Assembly (NCBI GenBank): GCA_000163995.1
Contig: CM000855.1
Location: forward strand, 1,000,677 to 1,064,676
From: Campylobacter jejuni subsp. jejuni 414
GTDB lineage: Bacteria; Campylobacterota; Campylobacteria; Campylobacterales; Campylobacteraceae
Direction: 5' to 3'
DNA: 64,000 bases
Shown here: in pieces, positions 9,215 to 18,199 of the stretch
Layout of the letters: each line of letters begins with the position of its first letter
Position numbering within the stretch: the first letter of the stretch is position 1
Notes under the pieces: generated by a model
Databases searched by the model: none
Told to the model about the DNA's origin: nothing
What the model saw: the letters and a program-made list of their open reading frames with translations, nothing else
Made by a program: the position numbers and the translations under genes

Positions 9215-10794
9215 TATTTTCTCCTATAACCAAACCAAAATCTTGTATTATTGCTTTTTTCTATGCGTTGCATAAAATAATCAAACATTCCATGAGTTCC
9301 TAAAATAGCCGTAATCATAGAAACAACAATACCAATTCCCAAAGTTACAGCAAAACCTTTAACCGCTCCTGTTCCATAAGCATAAAGTGCCACCGAAGTA
9401 ACTAAAGAAGTAATATTTGAATCTACAATCGCACTCATAGCATTTTTATAACCTTGTTCTATGCTGGTTCTTATATTCACTCCATCTCGTAAGAGTTCAC
9501 GTATACGCTCATTAATAATCACATTTGCATCTACTGCCATTCCTACAGTTAAAACAAGCCCTGCCATTCCTGGTAAAGTAAGAGTTGCTCCAAACATAGC
9601 CATAACCGCAACAACTACCAAAACATTAACAAGCATTGCGATATTTGCAAAAATCCCTGCTACACCGTAATACATCATCATAAATACTACAATAAAAACA
9701 GACGCACCAATTAAGGCTATCATACTCATTTTAATACTATCAGCACCTAAAGATGGTCCTATACTTCTTTGTTCAAGTAATTTTACAGGCGCAAGCAAGG
9801 CTCCACTTCTTAAAGCCACAGCCACATCACGCGCTTCTTCTTGAGTAAAGGCTCCACTGATTTGCCCACTACCGCCACCTATGCGTTCATTAATAGATGG
9901 GGCAGAATATATCTTATTATCAAGCACAATAGCAAGACGCTTGCCAACATTTGCTCCCGTATAATCAGCAAATTTTTTAGAACCTTCGGCATTTAAAGTA
10001 AAATTAATCACAGGATAATTACTCTTATCACTAAGCCCTACTCTTGCATCAGTAAGCATAGACCCATCTAAAATAGGTATACTTTTTAAAGGATATTTTA
10101 AATTCGGATTTCTAAAATCAGGTACTAAAATCAGTCCATAACTTGCCGCTTCGGCATCACTCATTGTAGAAGCTTGATTCATTTTAGAATCATCAACTTC
10201 CATAAGTTGTAAATGCGCTGCTTTTGTAATGCGTTCTTTTGCCCTTAGTTCATCTTCTTTGGTTTTAATCCCAGCAAGTTCAACCAAAATCTTATCATCG
10301 CCTTGTTTAGCAACTGTTGGCTCTGCTAAACCAAATTGATCAAGCCTATTTCTTATAGTCTCAACTGCTTGCAAAAGTGCAAAATTTTCTATATTTTTTA
10401 CTTCTTCTGGAGTAAAAGAAATTTTATAGTGCATATTTTCATTTTGCACATTAATTCCTTTTATTTCTTTAAGTAAATTTTCAACTTTTGCAATATCTGC
10501 ATTATCAAGTAAGGTAAATTCCAAAATATCATCATGAGTATTTAAACCATCATTTAAGATGTTTTCTTTGTTAAAAGAATAACTCAATGAAGATGCAATT
10601 GATTTTATTTTTGACTTTACAGCTTCTTCGTTATCTACGCCTAAAAGCATATAAAGTCCACCTTGCAAATCAAGTCCTAAGTTAATCTTTGCACCACGTT
10701 CTGACTGCAAAAAAGAAGGGAGTGAAAAAGCCACTCCAAAAATAAATACCACTATAAAAATAATCAAGCGATAATTGATTTTAGAATTACGCAT
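9214..10794 (-). CDS. secD: Protein translocase subunit SecD
   Basis: A 526-residue SecD with an N-terminal membrane segment, the GLDLQGGLYMLLGV motif, a large periplasmic domain and a C-terminal block of five membrane segments that includes GMAVDANVIINERIRE. SecD drives late steps of Sec export together with SecF and YajC. I choose the ATG at 10794 (MRNSKINYR); the TTG one codon upstream is an unlikely start. It overlaps the yajC stop by eight bases, giving a yajC-secD-secF unit. Confidence 0.96.
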   Translation of the reverse strand: MRNSKINYRLIIFIVVFIFGVAFSLPSFLQSERGAKINLGLDLQGGLYMLLGVDNEEAVKSKIKSIASSLSYSFNKENILNDGLNTHDDILEFTLLDNADIAKVENLLKEIKGINVQNENMHYKISFTPEEVKNIENFALLQAVETIRNRLDQFGLAEPTVAKQGDDKILVELAGIKTKEDELRAKERITKAAHLQLMEVDDSKMNQASTMSDAEAASYGLILVPDFRNPNLKYPLKSIPILDGSMLTDARVGLSDKSNYPVINFTLNAEGSKKFADYTGANVGKRLAIVLDNKIYSAPSINERIGGGSGQISGAFTQEEARDVAVALRSGALLAPVKLLEQRSIGPSLGADSIKMSMIALIGASVFIVVFMMMYYGVAGIFANIAMLVNVLVVVAVMAMFGATLTLPGMAGLVLTVGMAVDANVIINERIRELLRDGVNIRTSIEQGYKNAMSAIVDSNITSLVTSVALYAYGTGAVKGFAVTLGIGIVVSMITAILGTHGMFDYFMQRIEKSNNTRFWFGYRRK

Positions 10795-11059
10795 CAATTT
10801 TCTTTGCTATAAATTCTCTTGAAATTTTTGCAGTAACATTGTCTTCATTAAGCTTAACTTTGATAAAATCGTCCTCTGGTTTTACGACTTCACAAATAAG
10901 TCCGCCATTAGTGATGATTTTATCTCCTTTTTGCAAAGACTCAAGCATTTGTTTATGCGCTTTTGCTTGTTTTTGTTGTGGTCTAATCACCAAGAAATAA
11001 AAAATTGCAAATAATACTACAAGAGGTAACAATGAAGTTAAAATTGAATTTTCTGCCAT
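10787..11059 (-). CDS. yajC: Preprotein translocase accessory subunit YajC
   Basis: A 90-residue protein with one N-terminal membrane segment (about 6-24) followed by RPQQKQAKAHKQMLESLQKGDKIITNGGL, the typical YajC basic region and KOW-like fold. It associates with SecDF. AAGGA lies just before the ATG at 11059. Its first 28 bases overlap, on the opposite strand, the start of lnt; both genes have good ribosome sites, so the overlap looks genuine. Confidence 0.94.
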   Translation of the reverse strand: MAENSILTSLLPLVVLFAIFYFLVIRPQQKQAKAHKQMLESLQKGDKIITNGGLICEVVKPEDDFIKVKLNEDNVTAKISREFIAKKIDA

Positions 11060-12366
11060 ATTTTTCCTTTATTCCAAAAAAATTAAACACTAATTCTATC
11101 ATTTTTAAAATAATAAAAGTCTTTTTTATTGCAATTTTACTTTCAAATTCTATTTATTTATCATTTTTTGAAAATTTTGAAAATATTTTTACACAAACTA
11201 TTAGCCCATTTTTAGCTATTTGGGGCTTGGTTTTACTCTTAAAAAGTAAAAATTCTAAACAATATTTTTGGATAGGTTTTTTTGTAGGAATCCTTTGGTT
11301 TTGGTGGCTTGGCTTATCTTCAATTTATTTTAACCTAAACTATTTAGTACCAATCATACCAATCATTGTTGGTTTTATTTATGGACTACTTTTTAGATTA
11401 TGTTATGTGTTAAAATTCGATTTTTTAAGACTTTGTGGAATTTTTTGTATAAGTTTTATTCATCCATTAGGCTTTGATTGGCTTAATTGGGGAGTTTTTA
11501 CAGTTTATGGTTTTTTTGATCCTAGTTATCGTGGTATTATTTGTATATTTTTAATAGCGTATTTTATCTATGAAGGCTATATATCAAGATATTATAAAAT
11601 AGCAATTGTTCTTATTTTATTCTTCAGCGGATTTCAATATGATGAAAAACAAGCTAAAACCCTTGATTTAAACTACAAACTTGTTAACACAAATATCTCT
11701 CAAGATCAAAAATTTTTACAAGAGAATTTAAAATCAAATTCTGATGCCTTAATTCAAAATATAATTCAAGCCATAAATGAAAAAAAAGAGCTTATAATCT
11801 TACCTGAAACTGCTTTTGCTTTTAATTTAAAAAACACCAAATATGAACTTATACTCAAGGAATTATCCTACAAAATTACCATTATCACAGGAGCATTTAA
11901 TATCGAAAAAGAGCATACTTACAACAGTACTTACATCTTTAAAAAAGGTAATGTTTATATTTTAAATAAGCATTTTTTAGTTCCCTTTGGTGAAGAGATT
12001 CCATTTTTCAAAGATTTGATAAAAAAATATTTTCTTAAAAATATTGAAGAATTTTCTAAAGGTCCGGTGCAAAGCAAATATAAACTAAATAATCAAATTA
12101 TCACAAATGCAATTTGCTATGAAGTTACCAAAGAACAAAATTACCAAAATTCACAAATTATTATAGCCTTAAGTAATAATGCTTGGTTTAATCACAGCAG
12201 TGAATACAAACTCCAGCAACTCTTGATCAAATTTTATGCAAGCAAATATGGAGTTAGCGTTTATCATGCCACAAATGGTAAAGAAAATATAGTTATACTC
12301 CCTAAGAAAGCTCTAAGTAAAGATTGGAAAAATTTATTTAACAGAATATTTAGTACTAAAAATTAA
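11032..12366 (+). CDS. lnt: Apolipoprotein N-acyltransferase
   Basis: Lnt adds the third acyl chain to the N-terminal cysteine of lipoproteins at the periplasmic face of the inner membrane. The 444-residue protein has about six to seven membrane segments in the first 210 residues, then a nitrilase-fold domain. The catalytic triad region is visible: ILPETAFAF (Glu), the Lys in NKHFLVPFGEEIPFF, and AICYEVTKE (Cys). The ATG at 11032 has AGAGGT upstream and lies inside yajC on the other strand; no later ATG fits. In epsilonproteobacteria Lnt is often shorter than the E. coli form, as here. Confidence 0.92.
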   Translation: MKLKLNFLPYFSFIPKKLNTNSIIFKIIKVFFIAILLSNSIYLSFFENFENIFTQTISPFLAIWGLVLLLKSKNSKQYFWIGFFVGILWFWWLGLSSIYFNLNYLVPIIPIIVGFIYGLLFRLCYVLKFDFLRLCGIFCISFIHPLGFDWLNWGVFTVYGFFDPSYRGIICIFLIAYFIYEGYISRYYKIAIVLILFFSGFQYDEKQAKTLDLNYKLVNTNISQDQKFLQENLKSNSDALIQNIIQAINEKKELIILPETAFAFNLKNTKYELILKELSYKITIITGAFNIEKEHTYNSTYIFKKGNVYILNKHFLVPFGEEIPFFKDLIKKYFLKNIEEFSKGPVQSKYKLNNQIITNAICYEVTKEQNYQNSQIIIALSNNAWFNHSSEYKLQQLLIKFYASKYGVSVYHATNGKENIVILPKKALSKDWKNLFNRIFSTKN

Positions 12367-12403
12367 AAATTTTAATTTTAAAGTAATTTAAGTTATTTTA
12401 TAT

Positions 12404-12409
12404 TATAAT
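12404..12409 (+). promoter_or_regulatory. Sigma-70 type -10 box for candidate small RNA
   Basis: TATAAT preceded by a T-rich periodic stretch with TTTAAGTT about 15 bases upstream, the usual form of C. jejuni vegetative promoters, which lack a clear -35 box. It would start a transcript near 12416, just before the structured element. Confidence 0.55.
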
Positions 12410-12415
12410 TTTATT

Positions 12416-12588
12416 AATATTTTGACTTAGAGGGGTTTTTACCCCAAAGCTAAATTAATTTAGCTTCCTTCCTAACTTTTATATTTATGAGGGATATTAA
12501 AAAATATCCCTCTAAGTCAAATTTAATCTTCATTAAATCTTTTAATTATACAAGCCTTGTTTAAGCTTGTATAATATTTATAATTTTT
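12416..12588 (+). ncRNA. Candidate structured small RNA in the lnt-metK gap
   Basis: This 221-base convergent gap (12367-12587) has no ORF but dense pairing. Seen directly: a 14-base inverted repeat (TTTGACTTAGAGGG at 12421-12434 against 12508-12521); GGGG/CCCC at 12432-12445; a perfect 20-base palindrome at 12447-12466; a C/U-rich single-stranded stretch CTTCCTTCCT near 12464-12473; a ten-base-pair hairpin (12489-12498 with 12503-12512) that competes with the outer repeat for the same CCCTC; and a ten-base-pair hairpin (12546-12555 with 12565-12574) followed by T-rich sequence. With the promoter at 12404-12409 this suits a small RNA of about 160-170 bases. The anti-ribosome-site C/U loop hints at mRNA targeting, which is inference. 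It could instead be a 3' UTR structure of lnt or metK. I cannot tie it to a named RNA family. Confidence 0.5.
12546..12574 (+). terminator. Hairpin at 3' end of candidate small RNA
   Basis: Ten-base-pair stem TTATACAAGC / GCTTGTATAA with a nine-base loop, followed after about ten bases by a T6 run. Plausible rho-independent terminator for the plus strand and perhaps for metK on minus; the T run is somewhat distant from the stem. Confidence 0.45.
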
Positions 12589-13784
12589 TAAAGTAATTTT
12601 TTAAACTGCTCCACAGCATCAAGTTTTTCCCAAGGATAATCCTTTTGTCCTACTTGTCCACGAGCTGCTACATCAGCATAAAGAAAAGTTTCTTTACTTG
12701 GTTTATCCAGATGAAATTTATCACGAATCCAATTTGGTGTTAAAGAGAAATTTTGCATGACAAAATCACTTAAAATATCATCGTTTGCACTAGTATTTGT
12801 TCCCATGCAATCCACGCTTACCGAAGTAGGTTTTGCAACACCTATAGCATAACTAAGCTGAACGATACATTTTTTAGCAAGTCCTGCTGCAACTATATTT
12901 TTAGCTAGCCATCTACCTGCATAAAGTCCGCTTCTATCAACTTTAGTGTAATCTTTACTAGATTGTGCGCCACCACCTATTGGAGAATAGCCTCCAAAAC
13001 TATCCACTATAAGTTTTCTTCCTGTTAAACCACTATCGTGCAAAGAAGAGTGATTGACATATTTACCTGTTGGATTGATTAAAATTCTAGTTTTATTAGG
13101 ATCAAAAAGTTCTTTTGGTAAATTGCTATCTAAAATAAGTTTCATCACTAAAGATCTTAAATCTTCTATTTTCATACTCTCAACGCAAGGTACAGAAACC
13201 ACTATGGTATGGATGCTTTGAGGCTTACAATTTTCAAAATTTATCTTAGTACCATAATCAATGGTCACTTGAGTTTTAATATCCACTCCAAGTTCATGCG
13301 GATTTGCTTTTGCGTAAGCATAAACTCTATCACATAGAATTCTTGCATAACTAATAGCCGCTGGCATATATTCCTCAGCTTCACAACTTGCAAAACCAAA
13401 CATAATACCTTGATCACCTGCTCCTGTTTCGCCATCTTCTTGATCGACACCTTGATTAATGTCAGGGCTTTGCTCATTTAAAAACACCATAACATCAACT
13501 TCATCAGGATGTAAACATTGCTCTTTACTAAAATATCCTGTTCCATCATAACCAATGTTTTTTAAAACATCTTTAACTAAATTATCGTAATCAGCCTTAC
13601 TAAGCTTATGATTTGACTTAACTTCGCCTCCAATCACAACCTTATTTCCTGCGACAAAAACCTCACTCGCCACCCTTGAATTTTTGTCATTTTTCAAGAG
13701 TATATCCACTATCGTATCAGCGATTATATCAGCACACTTGTCTGGATGACCTGCGCTTACGACTTCTGAAGTGAATAGATACAT
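12588..13784 (-). CDS. metK: S-adenosylmethionine synthetase
   Basis: MetK makes SAM from methionine and ATP. The 398-residue protein shows the N-terminal SAGHPDKCADIIADTIVD ATP/methionine site, GAGDQGIMFGFA, and the glycine-rich GGGAQSSKDYTKVDRSGLYAGRW motif (residues about 265-290). I start at the ATG at 13784 (MYLFTSEVVSAGHPDK); the upstream in-frame ATG would add five untypical residues. The gene is divergent from sstT and convergent with lnt. I see no SAM riboswitch upstream; the leader is short. Confidence 0.96.
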   Translation of the reverse strand: MYLFTSEVVSAGHPDKCADIIADTIVDILLKNDKNSRVASEVFVAGNKVVIGGEVKSNHKLSKADYDNLVKDVLKNIGYDGTGYFSKEQCLHPDEVDVMVFLNEQSPDINQGVDQEDGETGAGDQGIMFGFASCEAEEYMPAAISYARILCDRVYAYAKANPHELGVDIKTQVTIDYGTKINFENCKPQSIHTIVVSVPCVESMKIEDLRSLVMKLILDSNLPKELFDPNKTRILINPTGKYVNHSSLHDSGLTGRKLIVDSFGGYSPIGGGAQSSKDYTKVDRSGLYAGRWLAKNIVAAGLAKKCIVQLSYAIGVAKPTSVSVDCMGTNTSANDDILSDFVMQNFSLTPNWIRDKFHLDKPSKETFLYADVAARGQVGQKDYPWEKLDAVEQFKKLL

Positions 13785-13814
13785 AAAAAGTCCTTTCATT
13801 TAAAATGAACTATA

Positions 13815-13820
13815 ATTGTA
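13815..13820 (-). promoter_or_regulatory. Probable metK -10 box
   Basis: TACAAT on minus, about 30 bases before the metK start, with a T-rich stretch upstream. An imperfect palindrome (arms ACTTAT 13830-13835 and ATAAGT 13845-13850, centred on AAGCTT) sits just upstream and could be an operator. Confidence 0.4.
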
Positions 13821-13922
13821 CCGAAATAAACTTATCAAAGCTTAATAAGTTAAAAATTCACTAAAATTAAGCAAAAGTTAGCTAAAATCAACTTTGATAT
13901 AAAAAATATTTAAAAGGTTTTT

Positions 13923-15146
13923 ATGTTTTCTAAAATCATTCAAAGCTATACTAAAGGCAATCTTATAATCCAAATTTGTATAGGTATAGCACTAGGGATA
14001 CTCATAGGTATTAGCTCTAAAGAAATATCTGAAATTGCAAATTTACTCGGAATACTTTTTACAAGTGCCTTAAAAGCCATTGCTCCGATGCTTGTTTTTA
14101 TTTTAATTTTAACCTCAATTTGCACTAAAGATTTTTCTCAAAGTGGTACTAAAATCAAAAATATCATCATTTTATATATAGTAGGTACCTTTCTTGCCTC
14201 AGCTTGTGCAGTTCTTACTAATTTTTTCTTCCCTGTAAAACTTGTTTTAGACGGAGTTCAAAGTGCTACAAACTCGTCTCCAACTCATATGAGTGAAATT
14301 TTTAAAGATCTTTTATTTAAAATCGTTGATAATCCCATAAACGCTCTTTCAAATGGGAATTATTTAGGAATTTTAACCTGGGCAATAGCTGGAGGTATAG
14401 CGTTAAAACACTGCTCTAATGAAGCAAAACAAGTTTTCATAGATATTAACGAAGGGGTTTTAAAAATCGTCAAATTTGTAGTAAAACTTGCTCCTTTTGG
14501 AATTTTTGGACTTGTGGCTAATTCTGTAGCACAAACAGGGGCACAAGGTTTACTAAGCTATCTAAAACTTTTAATTTTACTTGTAGTTACTATGCTTTTT
14601 ATTACCTTTGTTATCAACGCTTTAATAGTCTTTTTTTATACAAGAAAAAATCCTTTTCCTTTGATTTTTATCTGTCTAAGACACAGTGCGTTTTTTGCTT
14701 TTTTTACAAGAAGTTCAACAGCAAATATTCCTGTAAATATGGCACTTTGTGCCAAACTTGGTATAGATAAAGAGTTTTATGGTATTTCCATACCTTTAGG
14801 AGCTACTATAAATATGGCAGGAGCAGCAGTTACTATAGCTATTTTAAGTCTTACTGCAGCCAATACCGTTGGTATAGAAATAAGCCTTTTGCAAGCTTTT
14901 TTATTAAGTATTATTGCTACCTTTGCAGCTTGTGGAGCAAGTGGGGTTGCAGGAGGATCTTTACTGCTTATACCTTTGGCTTGTTCTTTATTTAATATAG
15001 ACTATGATATTGCCATGAAAGTAGTTGCCATAGGTTTTATCATAGGGGTTATTCAAGATAGTGTTGAAACTGCTTTAAATAGTTCCACAGATGTCCTTTT
15101 TACAGCAATTTGTTCTAAAAATGAATTAAATTACAATATCAAATAA
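13923..15146 (+). CDS. sstT: Sodium:serine/threonine symporter
   Basis: A 407-residue SLC1-type (dicarboxylate/amino acid:cation symporter) membrane protein with about eight membrane segments and two hairpins. Family motifs are present: the serine-rich hairpin TRSSTANIPVNMALC and the sodium-site helix LGATINMAGAAVTIAI. It should import serine and threonine with sodium; serine is a main carbon source for C. jejuni, so the transporter fits its metabolism. Sequence resembles SstT more than glutamate/aspartate GltP. It is the first gene of a long plus-strand run; TATAAA at about 13898 may be its -10 box. Confidence 0.88.
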   Translation: MFSKIIQSYTKGNLIIQICIGIALGILIGISSKEISEIANLLGILFTSALKAIAPMLVFILILTSICTKDFSQSGTKIKNIIILYIVGTFLASACAVLTNFFFPVKLVLDGVQSATNSSPTHMSEIFKDLLFKIVDNPINALSNGNYLGILTWAIAGGIALKHCSNEAKQVFIDINEGVLKIVKFVVKLAPFGIFGLVANSVAQTGAQGLLSYLKLLILLVVTMLFITFVINALIVFFYTRKNPFPLIFICLRHSAFFAFFTRSSTANIPVNMALCAKLGIDKEFYGISIPLGATINMAGAAVTIAILSLTAANTVGIEISLLQAFLLSIIATFAACGASGVAGGSLLLIPLACSLFNIDYDIAMKVVAIGFIIGVIQDSVETALNSSTDVLFTAICSKNELNYNIK

Positions 15147-15155
15147 GGTAAAAAT

Positions 15156-16043
15156 ATGCATCATCTCATCACTACAAGGGATTTTAGTAAAGTTGAAATT
15201 ATGGAACTTTTTAAAGAAGCTGGTGATTTTTTAGATGAAAAACCTAGAACTTGTCTTGAGGGAAAAAGCATCACGACAATTTTTTTTGAAAATTCTACAC
15301 GTACTCTTTCGTCTTTTGAAAGTGCTGCAAAAAGATTAGGTGCTAGAGTTTTACGCCTTGATGTTTCAAGATCAAGTTCTAGCAAAGGCGAAACTCTTTA
15401 TGATACTGCTGCAATTTTAGATGCCATGAGCCCTAATGCTATCGTTGTAAGGCATGCAAACTCAGGAGTTCCTTTAATATTAGCAAAACATATGCATTGT
15501 CCTGTTGTTAACGGAGGAGATGGAAAACACGCTCACCCTACTCAAGCCTTACTAGATTTATTTACCATTTATAATCATTTTCAAGGTGATATTGAAGGTA
15601 AAAAAATTTGCATCGTAGGTGATATTAAAAACTCTCGTGTAGCAGCATCTAACATAGAACTTTTATCAAGATTTAATCTTGATATTACTTTGGTGGCTCC
15701 GCCGCATTTTATGCCTAATACTCATCTTAAAAAATACTACAAACTTGATGAAAATATCATAGCAAATTCAGATATTATTATGAGTCTTAGAACACAAACT
15801 GAAAGACACAATAAGACTGTTTACGCTTCACTTAAAGATTATGCAAATGATTTTTGCATTCAAAAAAGCCTGATAAAAGATAAAAAACTTATTTTATTGC
15901 ACCCAGGTCCTGTTAATCGTAATATTGACATAAGCGATGAAATAATGAGTGATGAAAGGACTTTGGTTTTAAAACAAGTCAAAAATGGCGTAGCTATTAG
16001 AATGGCTGTTCTTAAGAAACTCATACTAGAAAATGAAGGATAA
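15156..16043 (+). CDS. pyrB: Aspartate carbamoyltransferase catalytic chain
   Basis: PyrB joins carbamoyl phosphate and aspartate in the first committed pyrimidine step. The 295-residue chain shows the carbamoyl-phosphate loop [20 protein letters not shown], the [12 protein letters not shown] motif and the C-terminal [10 protein letters not shown]. Length is normal for the short class without a fused regulator, and no pyrI is adjacent. It lies nine bases after sstT and three before pepF. Confidence 0.96.
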   Translation: MHHLITTRDFSKVEIMELFKEAGDFLDEKPRTCLEGKSITTIFFENSTRTLSSFESAAKRLGARVLRLDVSRSSSSKGETLYDTAAILDAMSPNAIVVRHANSGVPLILAKHMHCPVVNGGDGKHAHPTQALLDLFTIYNHFQGDIEGKKICIVGDIKNSRVAASNIELLSRFNLDITLVAPPHFMPNTHLKKYYKLDENIIANSDIIMSLRTQTERHNKTVYASLKDYANDFCIQKSLIKDKKLILLHPGPVNRNIDISDEIMSDERTLVLKQVKNGVAIRMAVLKKLILENEG

Positions 16044-16046
16044 AAA

Positions 16047-17768
16047 ATGTTAGAATGGGATTTAAGCGCTTTATTTCACGATAAAGAAACATTACAAAAT
16101 TTTACACAAGATCAAATCCAACAAAGTTTAAATTTCAAAAAAAACTATGAAAACAAACTTCATACATTAAATGCTAATGATTTTTTACAAGCTTTAAAAA
16201 ATTATGAAAATTTAAATCAAGCTTTTGGTAAAATCATGACTTATGCTTATTTACTTTTTGCTAAAAACACTCAAAATGGTTCTTTTTACGCAAAATATGA
16301 AGAAGAATGTAAAAAAATAGAAGAAAATTTACTTTTTTTCGAACTTGAATTTTGTGAGTTAAGCTCTGAGAAAAGTCAAGAATTCATAACTTTTTGCAAG
16401 GATTATAGTTTTTATCTTTCTAATTTATTACAAAACAAACTCTACAACCTTAGCAAAAATGAAGAACGCATTATGCTTTATCTTTCAAATACAGGCGCAA
16501 ATGCCTTTAGCAGACTTTTTGATGAAAGCATGAGTGCTTTAAAAATCCCTTTTGAAGGCAAAAAACTTAGTAAAGAAGAAATTCTAAGCAAAATGTATGA
16601 CGAAGATAGAAAAATACGTAAAAAAGCTGCTAAAAAATTTAGCAAAGTCTTACAAAAAAATAGTAGGCTTTTAAGTTTTATTATCAATATGATTAAAACT
16701 GAAAGAAAAAATATAAGCTCATTAAGAGGCTATAAAAATGCTGAAATTTCAAGACATATTAGCAATCAAATATCGCAAAAAAGCGTTGATTCTTTAATTA
16801 TAAGTGCACAAAAACATTTTGATTTGGTGTCACAATTTTACAAAAGAAAAAAACAAATTTTAGGCTATGATGATCTTAAAGACTATGACAGATATGCTCC
16901 TATAGGAAAAGAAGCAAGCTTTGACTTTAAAACAAGTAAAAATATTGTTTTAGAAGCATTTCAAGCTTTTTCTCCGCAATTTTACGATATAGCAAAAAAC
17001 GCTTTTGATAAAGGCTGGATTGATGTTTATCCGCAAGAAAATAAGCAAGGTGGTGCTTTCTCACATTCTGCAACATCTGATGCACACCCTTTTGTTTTAC
17101 TAAACTACACCGACAAAAGACGCGATCTTTTTACACTTGCACATGAATTAGGACACACTATCCATCAAAAACTTTCTTATAGTGTGAGCTATTTAAATCA
17201 AAACACACCTTTAACTACTGCAGAAACAGCTTCAGTTTTTGCTGAAATGTTAGTTTTTGATTTTATCAAGGATAAGCTAAAAAAAGAAGAACTTTTGTCT
17301 TTATACGCAAATAAAATTGAAGATATTTTTGCAACTTTTTACAGACAAATTAATTTTACTTGTTTTGAAAGACGCTTGCACGCACAAGAAAATGAACTTA
17401 GCACCGAAGAAATCAATAAAATATGGATGGAAGAATCTCAAAAAATGTTTCAAAATAGCGTAAAACTTACAAAAAATTATGCTTCTTGGTGGAGTTATAT
17501 CCCTCATTTTATCCATTCTCCTTTTTACTGCTATGCTTATGCTTATGCACAACTTTTAGTTTTAGCTCTTTATGGACTTTATAGAAGTAAAAAATGTGAA
17601 AATTTCAAAGAACTTTATATCAAGATGCTTTCTTTAGGTGGAAGTGTTAGCCCAAAAGAACTTGTAGGAATGTTTGGTTTTGATATAGAAGATGAAAATT
17701 TTTGGGAAATAGGCATAAAAGAAATTCAAAAACTCATTGATGAATTTATGGAGTTACAATCATGCTAG
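16047..17768 (+). CDS. pepF: Oligoendopeptidase F (M3 family metallopeptidase)
   Basis: A 573-residue M3-family zinc peptidase. The active-site motif HELGHTIH (HExxH) is near residue 370 with the downstream glutamate in TTAETASVFAEMLVFD. It should degrade short cytosolic peptides; no signal peptide is present. It overlaps the next gene by seven bases and follows pyrB closely. Confidence 0.93.
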   Translation: MLEWDLSALFHDKETLQNFTQDQIQQSLNFKKNYENKLHTLNANDFLQALKNYENLNQAFGKIMTYAYLLFAKNTQNGSFYAKYEEECKKIEENLLFFELEFCELSSEKSQEFITFCKDYSFYLSNLLQNKLYNLSKNEERIMLYLSNTGANAFSRLFDESMSALKIPFEGKKLSKEEILSKMYDEDRKIRKKAAKKFSKVLQKNSRLLSFIINMIKTERKNISSLRGYKNAEISRHISNQISQKSVDSLIISAQKHFDLVSQFYKRKKQILGYDDLKDYDRYAPIGKEASFDFKTSKNIVLEAFQAFSPQFYDIAKNAFDKGWIDVYPQENKQGGAFSHSATSDAHPFVLLNYTDKRRDLFTLAHELGHTIHQKLSYSVSYLNQNTPLTTAETASVFAEMLVFDFIKDKLKKEELLSLYANKIEDIFATFYRQINFTCFERRLHAQENELSTEEINKIWMEESQKMFQNSVKLTKNYASWWSYIPHFIHSPFYCYAYAYAQLLVLALYGLYRSKKCENFKELYIKMLSLGGSVSPKELVGMFGFDIEDENFWEIGIKEIQKLIDEFMELQSC

Positions 17769-18199
17769 AAACAATCTTAAAAAATGAAAACTTTATCCAT
17801 ACCATGCAAAAACATTGTTATGAAATTATTACAAATCTTTTAGAAGAAAAAATTGAGTTTTCCATAGTTGCTAATACAAATTTTATAGACTTTGATCCCG
17901 AACTTCCCAAAGAGCTTGATGTTAAACAAAATCCTTACGCTCTTTTTGCTCTTGGAGGATATACCTTTGAATCCATACAGCTAAACAAAGATTACATTCA
18001 ATTTCACGCAGGCTTTGGAAATGATGATTTTGATAGTTTTGTAAAGGTTGATTTAGGAGCCATTACACAAATTCAAATAGAAAATAGTATTTTATTTGTT
18101 AACTTTAGCCTTTACAAACGCGAAGACAGTAAAAATTTACAAAAATCTAAAAATATATTTTTAAAAAATCCAAAAAATAAAGATATTTTTAAAAAATGA
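17762..18199 (+). CDS. Conserved Campylobacter protein of unknown function
   Basis: A 145-residue acidic then lysine-rich protein that I do not recognise as a named family; it matches Cj1100 by gene order. It has no signal peptide or membrane segment. The middle part has a beta-rich pattern (IQFHAGFGNDDFDSFVKVDLGAITQIQIENSILFVNF), and the tail is basic. It overlaps pepF by seven bases and the helicase gene by four (ATGA), so it is translated with them. Confidence 0.8.
   Translation: MLETILKNENFIHTMQKHCYEIITNLLEEKIEFSIVANTNFIDFDPELPKELDVKQNPYALFALGGYTFESIQLNKDYIQFHAGFGNDDFDSFVKVDLGAITQIQIENSILFVNFSLYKREDSKNLQKSKNIFLKNPKNKDIFKK

Noticed and set aside
13785..13922. SAM riboswitch upstream of metK
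   Set aside because: The metK leader is only about 25 bases and has no SAM-I-type helices; only a short palindrome is seen.
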